DNA of 29,221 bases. Origin: Neisseria shayeganii 871 (GTDB lineage Bacteria; Pseudomonadota; Gammaproteobacteria; Burkholderiales; Neisseriaceae). The notes below the pieces were generated by a model. That model was not told where the DNA came from, made no database searches, and saw only the letters and a list, made by a program, of their open reading frames with translations. This document shows, piece after piece, positions 7,320-15,450 of the stretch; the stretch's first letter is position 1; each line of letters begins with the position of its first letter. The stretch is taken from assembly GCF_000226875.1 (NCBI RefSeq), contig NZ_JH164926.1, forward strand, positions 1,909,870 to 1,939,090, given 5' to 3'. Made by a program: the position numbers and the translations under genes.

Positions 7320-7790
7320 TTATCTGGTTTGCTTGTGTTTGGCGGCGGGCATCGGATTCAGGGCAATGGTGCGGCCGACGCCGGCGGCTTGTTTTTGGTC
7401 GAGCAGGTCTTGCAGGGAGACGCCGTTCAGGTAGCCTCGGATGGTATGGTTGAGGTTTTCCCACAAATCGTGGGTCAGGCAGCGCGCGCCTTCGCGGCAG
7501 TTGCTTTTGCCGTTGCATTGGGTGGCATCGAAGCGGTCTTCCACCACATCGATGATTTGGGCGACATTGATGGCGGCAGCCGCTTGGCCGAGCACATAAC
7601 CGCCGCCGGGGCCGCGGATGCTTTCCACCAAACCGGCGCGGCGCAGTTTGCCGAAGAGCTGTTCCAAATAGGACAGGGAGATGTTTTGCCGTTCGCTCAC
7701 GGCATTCAGGCTCACCGGGCTGCTTTGCCCGTAGAGTGCCACATCCAGCATGGCGGTTACCGCAAAGCGGCCTTTGGTGGTCAGTCGCAT
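7320..7790 (-). CDS. iscR: Iron-sulfur cluster regulator IscR
   Basis: This is an Rrf2-family transcription factor that senses Fe-S status through a [2Fe-2S] cluster and represses the isc operon when loaded. The 156-aa product has a winged-helix DNA-binding N-terminus (MRLTTKGRFAVTAMLDVAL; recognition helix ISLSYLEQLFGKLRRAGLV; wing RGPGGGY) and cluster ligands C92, C98, C104 and H107 in the expected spacing. The start at 7790 has GGGACAG upstream. A DUS lies within the coding region at 7426-7437, where it is translated as GYLN. A matching operator is found upstream at 7834-7858, so autoregulation is likely. Confidence 0.97.
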   Translation of the reverse strand: MRLTTKGRFAVTAMLDVALYGQSSPVSLNAVSERQNISLSYLEQLFGKLRRAGLVESIRGPGGGYVLGQAAAAINVAQIIDVVEDRFDATQCNGKSNCREGARCLTHDLWENLNHTIRGYLNGVSLQDLLDQKQAAGVGRTIALNPMPAAKHKQTR

Positions 7791-7825
7791 GCTGTCCCTT
7801 GCCCCGAAATACTCAACGGGGGCGG

Positions 7826-7858
7826 ATTGTGCAATAACCGAGTAATTCAGTCAAGTAT
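7826..7858 (-). promoter_or_regulatory. iscR promoter overlapped by a type 1 IscR operator
   Basis: On the minus strand, TTGACT (7849-7854) and CACAAT (7826-7831) are separated by 17 bases, a plausible sigma-70 promoter 35 bases upstream of the iscR ATG. The 25-bp stretch 7834-7858 matches the E. coli type 1 IscR consensus (ATASYYGACTRWWW then YAGTCRRSTAT) at 23 of 25 positions by my alignment. It covers the -35 box and spacer, so IscR binding would block RNA polymerase. Confidence 0.85.
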
Positions 7859-7867
7859 TATCAGGCG

Positions 7868-8010
7868 GAGACCTTTGCAAAACACCCCAAATCCTCTACA
7901 TTTCCCCCACACCTAGCCCAAGGAATGCAGAGGATTTGGGGGGTGTTTTGCAAAGGTATCGGGCTGGGGGGGGGAAATGTAGAGGATTTGGGGTGTTTTG
8001 CAAAGGTCTC
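7868..8010. mobile_element. Hairpin element related to the GAGACC repeat family, with a duplicated end
   Basis: The left arm 7868-7908 begins GAGACCTTTGCAAAACACC and is complementary to the right arm ending TTTTGCAAAGGTCTC at 8010. Between them, 7929-7960 carries a second, slightly diverged copy of the right end (GCAAAGGTATC). The left arm can therefore pair with either copy. There is no coding capacity. It shares terminal sequence but not interior with the 167-184-bp elements. It sits ten bases beyond the IscR operator and next to a DUS at 8011-8022. AGGCG on the left and AGGCT on the right may be a decayed target duplication. Confidence 0.7.
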
Positions 8011-8036
8011 AGGCTACCTGAAAGCACCACAAGGCA

Positions 8037-8065
8037 AACGGGGCAGCCTTCCCGCCTGCCCCGTT
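8037..8065 (-). terminator. Probable terminator of rlmD
   Basis: A perfect 10-bp inverted repeat, AACGGGGCAG at 8037-8046 and CTGCCCCGTT at 8056-8065, with a 9-base loop, lies 18 bases past the rlmD stop. The U-tract on the minus strand is weak. Confidence 0.65.
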
Positions 8066-8082
8066 GTCATACGGCGATCCGA

Positions 8083-9381
8083 TTATTCGCCCCAATCAAA
8101 ACAAGCGACCGTTTCCACATGTGCGGTTTGCGCAAACAGATTGATGATGCCGGCGCTGCGGAAGCGGTAGCCCTTCTGCACCAATACCGCCGCATCGCGG
8201 GCAAACGTAGCGGGATTGCACGATACATACACAATCCGCTTCGGCAGATAAGGCGCATGCAGCGCCTGCACCACGGCATATGCGCCGCTGCGCGGCGGAT
8301 CGAGCAGCATTTTGTCGAAACGCCCCCATTCGGCCACTGTCTGCGGAGTAGTGTCGAACAAATCGGTGTGGACGAAACGGGTGCGCCCGGCCAGGCCGTT
8401 TAGGCGGGCATTGGCTTCGGCCCGCTCGGTTAACGCTGCCGCGCCCTCCATGCCCACGGTTTCGGCACCGCAGGCGGCAATCGGCAGGCTGAAATTGCCC
8501 AATCCGCAAAACAGGTCGGCAATGCGCTCGCCGGCCTGAGGTGCCAACAAAGCCAGCGCCCGGCGCACCATCAGGGCATTGGTCTCGGCATTGATTTGGG
8601 TGAAATCACCCGGGCGGTAAGGCAGGGTCAAGCCATATTCGGGCAAGCGGTAAAACAGGCCCGCTTCGGCCGGCAGCAGCGGCTCCGCTTGCCGGCCGGT
8701 TTGCAGATAAAGCTGCCAACCTTGGCGGCTCCAAGCGGCCGCCTGTTTCCGCAGCACAGCCAGCACAGGTGGGGGAAAGCGTCGGCCGTGCAGGGTGAGT
8801 GCGCAAGCTTCTTCGCCCTGATGCAGTTCGACGGCGCCGATATCGGCCCCGGCCCCGCCCACTTCATTCAGCAAACGGCGCACGCTACCCAATTGCTCGG
8901 CCAACCGCGGTGACAACACGGGGCATTCCTGTATGTCCACAATGCGGTGACTGTGGCGGCTTTGGAAACCGAAAACCGCTTTGCCGCCTGCCGGATAGGC
9001 CACACTGAGCCGCGCCCGCTGACGGTAGCCCCAGCTGCGGCCGTAAATGGCGGGCAAATACTGTTGCGGCTGAATGTTCGACAGCCGTTGCAGCTGTTCT
9101 TCCAAAATCCGCTGCTTATAGGCTACCTGAACGTCGCTGCGCACATGCTGCCAAGAGCAGCCGCCGCAAGTGCGGTAATGCCGGCAGCGCGGGGAAATGC
9201 GGTGTGGGGAAGGCTGCAGGACGGCCAGCATTTCGGCTTCGTCGAAATGCTTTTTGCTACGTGTGAGCCGGTAAGACACGGTTTCCTGCGGCAGGGCGCC
9301 TTCGATAAAAACCGCTTTGCCGTCAACACGCGCAATGCCCCGCCCTTCATGATCGATGCCTTGAATGGTGGCGATATTCAT
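8083..9381 (-). CDS. rlmD: 23S rRNA (uracil-5-)-methyltransferase RlmD
   Basis: RlmD methylates U1939 of 23S rRNA using S-adenosylmethionine. The 432-aa product has an N-terminal TRAM domain (residues 1-55), four cysteines for a [4Fe-4S] cluster (C66, C72, C75 and C153), a SAM-binding motif DLFCGLGNF at 289-297, a DPPRSG motif at 361-366, the nucleophile C388 in VSCNPATFARD, and E422 in HVETVA as the probable base. All expected residues are present and the length is normal. A DUS is embedded at 9120-9131. It is separated from yacG upstream by about 90 bases and is convergent with nothing; its own terminator follows at 8037-8065. Confidence 0.97.
   Translation of the reverse strand: MNIATIQGIDHEGRGIARVDGKAVFIEGALPQETVSYRLTRSKKHFDEAEMLAVLQPSPHRISPRCRHYRTCGGCSWQHVRSDVQVAYKQRILEEQLQRLSNIQPQQYLPAIYGRSWGYRQRARLSVAYPAGGKAVFGFQSRHSHRIVDIQECPVLSPRLAEQLGSVRRLLNEVGGAGADIGAVELHQGEEACALTLHGRRFPPPVLAVLRKQAAAWSRQGWQLYLQTGRQAEPLLPAEAGLFYRLPEYGLTLPYRPGDFTQINAETNALMVRRALALLAPQAGERIADLFCGLGNFSLPIAACGAETVGMEGAAALTERAEANARLNGLAGRTRFVHTDLFDTTPQTVAEWGRFDKMLLDPPRSGAYAVVQALHAPYLPKRIVYVSCNPATFARDAAVLVQKGYRFRSAGIINLFAQTAHVETVACFDWGE
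9120..9131 (+). repeat. DNA uptake sequence inside rlmD
   Basis: Exact AGGCTACCTGAA within the rlmD coding region, on the strand opposite the gene. It is read by the gene as part of QVAY. Confidence 0.9.
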
Positions 9382-9472
9382 AAAACAAAAACAGGAATGT
9401 GGTTTCAGGTAGCCCGAGGGCGGTGGTAGATAGATGGCATCGATGTTTAATGGTCAGGCCAGATACAGCCCG

Positions 9473-9694
9473 TCAGAACACCTGCCGATCACTGTCGTCC
9501 CAAGCGGGAATATCGGCCGAGCCGTCGGCTGAATCCGGCTCCGTGCTGGGAATCCGCCGACTCTCGTCCGCCCATGCGCCCAAATCGATCAGGCGGCAGC
9601 GGCGGCTGCAAAAAGGACGGTAGGGAGATGCCTCTGCCGACCAAACCACCGGCCGGCGGCAGGTGGGGCAAGACACGGTGGGCGGCGTACTCAC
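9473..9694 (-). CDS. yacG: DNA gyrase inhibitor YacG, zinc-binding
   Basis: YacG is a small zinc protein that in E. coli binds GyrB and inhibits gyrase. The 73-aa product has the four zinc ligands C9, C12, C29 and C33 in the pattern C-x2-C-x16-C-x3-C (CPTC and FCSRRC), followed by LIDLGAWADESRRIP, a family hallmark, and an acidic tail. I choose the GTG at 9694, which overlaps the zapD stop as GTGA; the longer frame starting at 9727 lies inside zapD. The overlap implies translational coupling with zapD. zapD-yacG pairing is common in beta- and gammaproteobacteria. Confidence 0.93.
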   Translation of the reverse strand: MSTPPTVSCPTCRRPVVWSAEASPYRPFCSRRCRLIDLGAWADESRRIPSTEPDSADGSADIPAWDDSDRQVF

Positions 9695-10467
9695 GGCAAG
9701 GCATCCGGCAGCGGGTCGAAACTGCACATTTTGAGACGGAAGGCCACGTTACCGGCCAACTGCTCGCCGCGCGGGCTGTGCTGCGAGGCCTGGATAAAAC
9801 GGATATGGGTGAAATATTTATTGGCAGACACTTCGGGCAAAGCCCCGTAGTCCTGCCCCACCTCGATCGACAGCATCTGGATATTCGGCGGCAGGCGTTT
9901 GCTTTGAAAACTGCCGCTGACGGCATCACAATCGCTGTTGTGGCTGTTGTGGCGCAGAATACCCAACAATAATTGGATGGCCTCGCCTGTGGGCGTCAGC
10001 GAACGGATCCAACCGTTCAGGTCGGCCAGCCGCTTTTCATAGGGCTGCTGCAGCCAATAGTGGTAAGACGGCAAGTCAAACGGCGTGGTGCCGCCGGAAA
10101 CGGGAATCCGTTGCTTAATCGACATCAGCCATTCGTTCTCGCGCAAATGCTGGCCGAATTTTTGATGCACTTCCTGCAGGTTTTGCGCCGCCTGCAGCAG
10201 GACTGCCTGCTCATGCGCCGGCTCCCCACCCTGCTCTTCCTCCGCCAAGTGCTGGCGTTGGCGCTCCAACTCTTGCAAAATGTCCAACTTCAATTCGGCA
10301 CGGGCGGCACAGTCCATGATTTCAAACAAAGCCGTGAGCGCGGCATGGTGCGCCCACGGCTCCCGGTTGTCTAAAGAAGCATAAAAGCGCGAGAACAAAT
10401 GTTCGATTCGCAGGAAATTGCGTACGCGCTCAGACAAAGGATGCTCAAAAGTAATGACGACTGACAT
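9691..10467 (-). CDS. zapD: Cell division protein ZapD
   Basis: ZapD cross-links FtsZ filaments and helps stabilise the Z-ring. The 258-aa product has the family's opening ITFEHPLSERVRNFLRIEHL, the all-helical N-terminal part with FEIMDCAARAELKLDILQEL, the PYEKRLADLNGWIRSLTP region, and a C-terminal beta-rich part ending near FRLKMCSFDP. Length and order are normal. It starts three bases after the coaE stop and ends overlapping yacG, so coaE-zapD-yacG form one unit following pilD. Confidence 0.96.
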   Translation of the reverse strand: MSVVITFEHPLSERVRNFLRIEHLFSRFYASLDNREPWAHHAALTALFEIMDCAARAELKLDILQELERQRQHLAEEEQGGEPAHEQAVLLQAAQNLQEVHQKFGQHLRENEWLMSIKQRIPVSGGTTPFDLPSYHYWLQQPYEKRLADLNGWIRSLTPTGEAIQLLLGILRHNSHNSDCDAVSGSFQSKRLPPNIQMLSIEVGQDYGALPEVSANKYFTHIRFIQASQHSPRGEQLAGNVAFRLKMCSFDPLPDALP

Positions 10468-10470
10468 GGC

Positions 10471-11079
10471 TTATCCACCGAATAATTGCCGGTAATGGGC
10501 ATGCTGCTTAGCGACTGCGGCCGCCAGCGCCGCCGGCGGCCCGCTGTTTTCGATTACATCGTCTGCCAATGCCAAGCGCTGCGCTCTGGTGGCTTGGGCA
10601 GACAGAATTTGCCGAATCATATCATGGCTCAGACCGCTGCGTTCGGCCACACGCCGGATTTGCAGACTTTCCGGGCAGTCGATGATCAGCACCCTGTCTA
10701 CCAAGTCTTGGAATTGGGGCTGCTCGGCCAGCAAGGGAATTTCCACCACCCCATAGACTTCATCCTGCCAGCGTGCTTGTTGTGCCTCGATTTCCCGCTG
10801 AATCAGCGGATGCAGAATGCTTTCCAGCACGCCGCGCGCTGCGGGGTCGGCAAACACCTTATCGCGCAAATGTTGGCGCAACAGGCTACCTGAAACGTCA
10901 AACAGCTCGTCACCAAAAGCCGCGCGAATCGCCGGCAGGGCAGCGCCCTGATCCGCCGTCAAAGAACGGGCAATCGCATCCGCATCAATCACGGGCACTC
11001 CGTGCCGCTCCGAAAACAAACGGGCAGCGGAAGACTTTCCGCTGCCGATGCCGCCGCTCAAACCCACCCAAACAGCCAT
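10471..11079 (-). CDS. coaE: Dephospho-CoA kinase
   Basis: CoaE phosphorylates the 3'-hydroxyl of dephospho-CoA in the last step of coenzyme A synthesis. The 202-aa product has the P-loop GLSGGIGSGKSS at 7-18, DADAIAR in the substrate-binding region, HPLI and VVEIPLLAE motifs, and the LID-region R-rich stretch CPESLQIRRVAERSG. The ATG directly follows the pilD stop with no gap (TGA then ATG), so translation is coupled. A DUS at 10883-10894 lies within the gene and is translated as SGSL. Confidence 0.96.
   Translation of the reverse strand: MAVWVGLSGGIGSGKSSAARLFSERHGVPVIDADAIARSLTADQGAALPAIRAAFGDELFDVSGSLLRQHLRDKVFADPAARGVLESILHPLIQREIEAQQARWQDEVYGVVEIPLLAEQPQFQDLVDRVLIIDCPESLQIRRVAERSGLSHDMIRQILSAQATRAQRLALADDVIENSGPPAALAAAVAKQHAHYRQLFGG
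10883..10894 (+). repeat. DNA uptake sequence inside coaE
   Basis: Exact AGGCTACCTGAA, on the strand opposite to coaE, encoding part of VSGSLLR. Confidence 0.9.
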
Positions 11080-11934
11080 TCAAATGAATCCCGACTTAGA
11101 CAGCCACCAATCCATGCCTTGCTTCACCACATCATTGGCCACAAACACAATCCAGCCTGCAATCGCCAATGCCGGACCGAATGCAATCGGCTGGCCTTTG
11201 GCCGCTTTCATCACCAAAGCCGCCACCAGGCCGACTAAAGCCGCCATAAACACAATCACCGGCAAACTGCCCACCCCCAGCCACGCACCCAAAGCCGCCA
11301 ACAACTTGAAGTCGCCATAGCCCATGCCATCTTTGCCGGTCAGCAGTTTAAACAGGTGGAACAGCAGCCACAGGCTCATGTAGCCGCAAACCGCACCCAA
11401 CAAGGCTTGCGGCAGGCTGACAAAACCGAATTGCCAGTTAAACAACAATCCAAGCCAAATCAAAGGCAAGGTCAGCTGGTCGGGTAACAGCTGCGTATCG
11501 GCATCGATAAACGTCATCGCAATCAACATGGCGGTCAACAATAAACCGCCCAGCGTCACGCCGCTTACCCCGTATTGCCAAGCCACCACACCGAATAACA
11601 CACCGGTCAGCAGCTCCACCGCCGGATAACGCCAGCCAATCGGTGTGCGGCAGTGATGACAACGCCCGCGCAACAGCAGATAGCTGAGCAACGGAATATT
11701 CTGCCAAGGCTTCACTCCGGTGCCGCATTCCGGACAGCGCGAGGGCGGAAACATCAGATTAAACGGCTGCCGCTCTTCTTCGGTTAAGGGTAAATCCAAA
11801 TGCTGCTTGGCCAATACCTGCCACTGTTTTTCCAACATCAGCGGCAGCCGGTAAATCACCACATTTAGGAAGCTGCCGACCAACAGTCCCAAGAGAACGG
11901 CCATAACAATAGAAACTTGAGCCTCAAAATTCAT
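11080..11934 (-). CDS. pilD: Prepilin peptidase/N-methyltransferase PilD
   Basis: PilD is an inner-membrane aspartyl protease that cleaves the leader of type IV prepilins and N-methylates the new N-terminus. The 284-aa product has the FLNVVIYRLP entry motif, a cytoplasmic zinc site with C67/C70 and C92/C95 (CPEC and CHHC), multiple hydrophobic segments, and the two catalytic aspartates D144 (FIDADTQLLPD) and D208 (GMGYGDFK). All features of a bifunctional enzyme are present. It follows pilG after a 156-base gap, which may hold its own promoter, and is immediately followed by coaE, an arrangement typical of Neisseriaceae. Confidence 0.98.
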   Translation of the reverse strand: MNFEAQVSIVMAVLLGLLVGSFLNVVIYRLPLMLEKQWQVLAKQHLDLPLTEEERQPFNLMFPPSRCPECGTGVKPWQNIPLLSYLLLRGRCHHCRTPIGWRYPAVELLTGVLFGVVAWQYGVSGVTLGGLLLTAMLIAMTFIDADTQLLPDQLTLPLIWLGLLFNWQFGFVSLPQALLGAVCGYMSLWLLFHLFKLLTGKDGMGYGDFKLLAALGAWLGVGSLPVIVFMAALVGLVAALVMKAAKGQPIAFGPALAIAGWIVFVANDVVKQGMDWWLSKSGFI

Positions 11935-12045
11935 GATTGATTCATTTGCTTATTATTTATGATGATACGACTGAGCAATCTCATTCAGAGGTATGAAATC
12001 TTCAATGCTCAGCAGCAAAAAAACCGGCTTTGACCAGAAAAAGTT

Positions 12046-12070
12046 TTTGTCCGGCTGAGAACCGGACAAA
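12046..12070 (-). terminator. Probable terminator of pilFG
   Basis: TTTGTCCGG (12046-12054) and CCGGACAAA (12062-12070) form a 9-bp stem with a 7-base loop, 21 bases past the pilG stop. On the minus strand it is followed by AAAAAC and then five Ts, an imperfect U-tract, so strength is uncertain. Confidence 0.55.
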
Positions 12071-12090
12071 TCCGAAGGCCAATCAGCTTA

Positions 12091-13335
12091 TTAACCGACC
12101 ACACTACCCAAATTGAACAAGGGCAGATACATCGCCACCAAAATCACCCCAATAATGCTGCCCAACACCACCATGATAATGGGCTCCATCAGCGATGACA
12201 GCGTGGCCACCGCCATGTCCACCTCATCTTCGTAGAATTCAGCCGCTTTGTTCAGCATATCGTCCAAAGCACCCGATTCCTCCCCAATAGATGTCATCTG
12301 TACCACCATATTGGGAAACAGATCGGTTGCATTCATGGCCGAAGTTAAAGAGCTGCCTTGATTGACTTGACTGCGAATGCCTTTGGTCGCTTCTTCATAA
12401 ATAATATTGCCCGAGGCGCCCGCAACCGAGTCCAAAGCCTCCACCAAAGGCACACCGGCGGTAAATAAAGTTGCCGTTGTCCGCGCCCAACGGGCAATGG
12501 TACCTTTTTCGACAATATTGCCGAAAATCGGCAGTTTCAACAGCAGCGCATCCACCCGCTTTTGCATGGCAGGCGAATGTTTGTGCCATTGAACAAAGCC
12601 GGCGACAAGACCAATCAAGCCGATGATCACCAACCAACCGTATTCGACCATAAAATCCGAAATCCCCATCATAAATTGGGTCAGTCCGGGCATTTCAGCA
12701 TTCATGCCGTCATATACCTTCTTAAATTCCGGCAAAACAAACATCATCATGATGATGATCAATACAATGGCCACCACCACCACGGCAATCGGATAAGTGA
12801 GCGCACTCTTGATTTTCTTTTTAATCGCTTGGGTTTTCTCTTTGTATACGGCCAATTTATCCAGCAGATTTTCCAACACACCGCCCGCCTCACCGGCCTC
12901 TACCAGGTTGCAGTAAAACGAATCGAAGTATTTCGGATGTTTCCGGAACGCATCGGCCATAGAGGTACCTTGCTCAATATCACTGCGGATTTCCATCAGC
13001 AGTTTGGTCATCGAAGCGTTGGAATGTCCTTTGGCCACAATATCGAATGCCTGCATCAGAGGCAAACCGGCCTTCATCATGGTAGCCAATTGGTGGGTAA
13101 ACACCGTGATGTCGGCTTGGGTAATTTTCTTCTGGCGGACTTTTTTCTTTTTATGAATGTGGATGACTTTAATGCGGCGGCGGGCCAGCTTGGCGCGCGC
13201 CTCTTTCTCATCTTTTGCCACTACTTCGCCGCGTACCATTTGCTCGGTATCCAAACTGCGGCCTTCAAATTCGAAACGGTTGCCGGTTTGTTTGGCTGCA
13301 GCTTGATTGACAGACGTTTTCCTGTTTAGAGCCAT
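12091..13335 (-). CDS. pilG: Type IV pilus inner-membrane platform protein PilG (PilC family)
   Basis: This polytopic GspF/PilC-family protein connects the cytoplasmic ATPases to the growing pilus. The 414-aa product has a charged N-terminal arm with a lysine-rich patch (HIHKKKKVRQKKI), two GspF domains (first from about residue 75, FTHQLATMMKAGLPLMQAFD; second from about 275, WARTTATLFTAGVPLVEALD), and three clear membrane segments near 173-197, 225-245 and 380-405. Both domains carry the family's GEESGALDDML/GEAGGVLENLL motif. It follows pilF by 37 bases and is surely co-transcribed. In Neisseria this gene is named pilG; in Pseudomonas, pilC. Confidence 0.97.
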   Translation of the reverse strand: MALNRKTSVNQAAAKQTGNRFEFEGRSLDTEQMVRGEVVAKDEKEARAKLARRRIKVIHIHKKKKVRQKKITQADITVFTHQLATMMKAGLPLMQAFDIVAKGHSNASMTKLLMEIRSDIEQGTSMADAFRKHPKYFDSFYCNLVEAGEAGGVLENLLDKLAVYKEKTQAIKKKIKSALTYPIAVVVVAIVLIIIMMMFVLPEFKKVYDGMNAEMPGLTQFMMGISDFMVEYGWLVIIGLIGLVAGFVQWHKHSPAMQKRVDALLLKLPIFGNIVEKGTIARWARTTATLFTAGVPLVEALDSVAGASGNIIYEEATKGIRSQVNQGSSLTSAMNATDLFPNMVVQMTSIGEESGALDDMLNKAAEFYEDEVDMAVATLSSLMEPIIMVVLGSIIGVILVAMYLPLFNLGSVVG

Positions 13336-13372
13336 CAGAATACTCCCTTAATTTTTCAATATATTATTTAAT

Positions 13373-15049
13373 TTAATCGTTGGTGCTGGCGAGGATTTCC
13401 TCCAAAGTGGTCACCCCCTGCATCACCTTCAATAAGCCGGCACGTCGCAAATCAACCAAACCGTCACGGTAAGCCTGTTCGGCAATGTCCACTTCAGTGC
13501 CGTTATTCATGATGATTTTTTGCATGGCTTCGCTCACCGGCATGATTTCATACACACCGGCCCGACCCTTGAAACCTTTGCCTTTACAGCGGTCGCAACC
13601 CACTTGGCGGTACATCTGCCAATCACCCTGCAAATCTTCTTCGGTAAATCCGGCTTTCAACAAAGCCGGCGCCGGCGGGCGCTCAATCGGCTGCTTGCAG
13701 CTGCATAAGCGGCGTACCAGACGCTGCGCCATAATCAGATTGACCGAGCTGGCAATATTGAACGGCGCCACGCCCATGTTCAACATCCTGGATAAGGTGG
13801 CCGGCGCATTATTGGTATGCAGAGTGGAAAACACCATGTGGCCGGTTTGGGCCGCTTTAATGGCAATATCGGCCGTTTCCAAGTCCCGAATCTCACCCAC
13901 CATGATGATGTCCGGGTCTTGGCGCAGAAACGCCTTCAGCGCAGCAGCAAAAGTCATGCCTTGTTTGTCGTTTACGTTTACCTGGTTGATGCCGGGCAGA
14001 TTAATCTCCGCCGGATCTTCCGCCGTGGAGATATTCACGCTCTCGGTATTCAAAATATTCAGGCAGGTATAAAGCGAAACGGTTTTACCCGAACCCGTCG
14101 GCCCGGTAACCAACACCATGCCGTAAGGCCGGTGGATGGCTTCAAGCAGCAGCTCTTTTTGGAATGGCTCAAAACCCAGCTGGTTGATGTTCAGCGTCGC
14201 CGCATCCGAATTCAGGATACGCATCACAATCTTTTCGCCAAACAGGGTGGGCAAGGTATTGACCCGGAAATCAATCGGCCGCTGATTTTTATTGAACTGA
14301 ATCTGGATACGGCCGTCTTGCGGGACCCGCTTTTCGGAAATATCGAGCTTGGCCATGACTTTGATACGCGAAGCGATCTGGCCGCGGATATTCAGCGGCG
14401 GCTGCACCACCTCGCGCAGCTGGCCGTCGGTACGGAAACGGATGCGCGCCATTTCCTCATAAAACTCGAAATGAATGTCCGACGCCCCTCCGTTGAGCGC
14501 ATCGGCCAACACCTTATGGATAAATTTGGCAATTGGGCCGTCTTCTTCCTCGTCCTCCAGCAGCATATTTTTGGCGCCCTCGCCACTGAATTGCTGCTCT
14601 GCGGCAATACCTTCCAACAAGGCGGTAGAGGTTTGGCGCACCAGTTCCAGCAGGCTGTCCAATTGCTCGTCATTCAAAATGACCAGATCCACAATCAGGC
14701 CGCTGGGGAAAACCAATTTTTGGTAGGTTTGCAACAGTGTCGGGTCGGAAACGCCTAAAAACAGCCGCCGCCCGCGTTTAAACAGCGGTACGCAGCGGTA
14801 TTCCGCCATCTGCTCGTCATCCAAAATATCCGGCACCATCAGCGAACGCGAATAATGCGACAAATCCATCATCGGATAGTTGAACAGCTTGGCCAGCAGA
14901 GCGGCCAACTCCTGCTGCCGGATGATGCCGGCCTCCGCCAGCATCGGAATAATGTTTTTGTTTTGGTTTACTTTTTCGCGGTATTTTTCAGCCTGTTCCT
15001 GAGTAAGCAAGTGATTTTGAAACAAGATGCGCAGCAGTCCGACACTCAT
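13373..15049 (-). CDS. pilF: Type IV pilus extension ATPase PilF (PilB type)
   Basis: This cytoplasmic hexameric ATPase powers pilus assembly. The 558-aa product has an N-terminal N1/MshEN-type domain (1-150), then the N2 domain with SDIHFE, the Walker A GPTGSGKT at 316-323, the Asp box STAEDPAE, Walker B IIMVGEIRD at 381-389, and the His box STLHTNNAPATL. Zinc-binding cysteines lie at C449, C451, C485 and C488 (LCSCK and CDRCKG). The length agrees with neisserial PilF. It heads a pilF-pilG transcript, divergent from glcE. The symbol pilF follows Neisseria usage; the same protein is PilB in Pseudomonas. Confidence 0.98.
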   Translation of the reverse strand: MSVGLLRILFQNHLLTQEQAEKYREKVNQNKNIIPMLAEAGIIRQQELAALLAKLFNYPMMDLSHYSRSLMVPDILDDEQMAEYRCVPLFKRGRRLFLGVSDPTLLQTYQKLVFPSGLIVDLVILNDEQLDSLLELVRQTSTALLEGIAAEQQFSGEGAKNMLLEDEEEDGPIAKFIHKVLADALNGGASDIHFEFYEEMARIRFRTDGQLREVVQPPLNIRGQIASRIKVMAKLDISEKRVPQDGRIQIQFNKNQRPIDFRVNTLPTLFGEKIVMRILNSDAATLNINQLGFEPFQKELLLEAIHRPYGMVLVTGPTGSGKTVSLYTCLNILNTESVNISTAEDPAEINLPGINQVNVNDKQGMTFAAALKAFLRQDPDIIMVGEIRDLETADIAIKAAQTGHMVFSTLHTNNAPATLSRMLNMGVAPFNIASSVNLIMAQRLVRRLCSCKQPIERPPAPALLKAGFTEEDLQGDWQMYRQVGCDRCKGKGFKGRAGVYEIMPVSEAMQKIIMNNGTEVDIAEQAYRDGLVDLRRAGLLKVMQGVTTLEEILASTND

Positions 15050-15450
15050 GATATAGGCTCGACAAAGAATCCAGAAAACCGCCCGCTCACACGGCTAAAA
15101 TCTCCGCGCATCCGGGCAGGCCTTTACGTTTATTGAAATGCTTTTGCAAGATTATAAGTAAGTGGGCATCAGAATGCATCTGCAAATCCGTTTGCCGCTT
15201 CACAAAGCCCATGCGAGGCCAATCTCCCCAACATCTGCAAACAGGCTACCTGAAAGCTTCAGGTAGCCTGTTTACCATCGAACCGGACCACCGCACCCTG
15301 CCTGATTATGGCGCCATCCACACCCACCAGTCCCACCCTGCAAAACAGAATTCCGCCACCCTAGCCATTTGTAAGCGTTTGTAGTATGTTACGCGCTTGC
15401 CTGACGGACGGCATCCAAAGCTTTCACACAAACACCACTCCAAAACCAAT
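15050..15450. other. Divergent intergenic region between pilF and glcE
   Basis: About 400 bases hold no supported protein gene. They must contain the promoters for pilF (minus) and glcE (plus), but I see no strong -35/-10 pair. A paired-DUS hairpin lies in the middle at 15239-15273, which is odd in a region between divergent genes. An untranslated RNA ending at that hairpin is possible, but nothing in the sequence identifies one. Confidence 0.5.
15239..15273. terminator. Inverted DUS pair, terminator-like hairpin
   Basis: AAACAGGCTACCTGAA at 15239-15254 and TTCAGGTAGCCTGTTT at 15258-15273 form a 16-bp stem with a 3-base loop. It is flanked by A and T residues on both sides, so it could work in either direction. 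There is no called gene whose 3' end it would serve. Confidence 0.7.

Noticed and set aside
15133..15384. 83-codon plus-strand frame upstream of glcE
   Set aside because: It runs through the DUS-pair hairpin and has no recognisable protein features.
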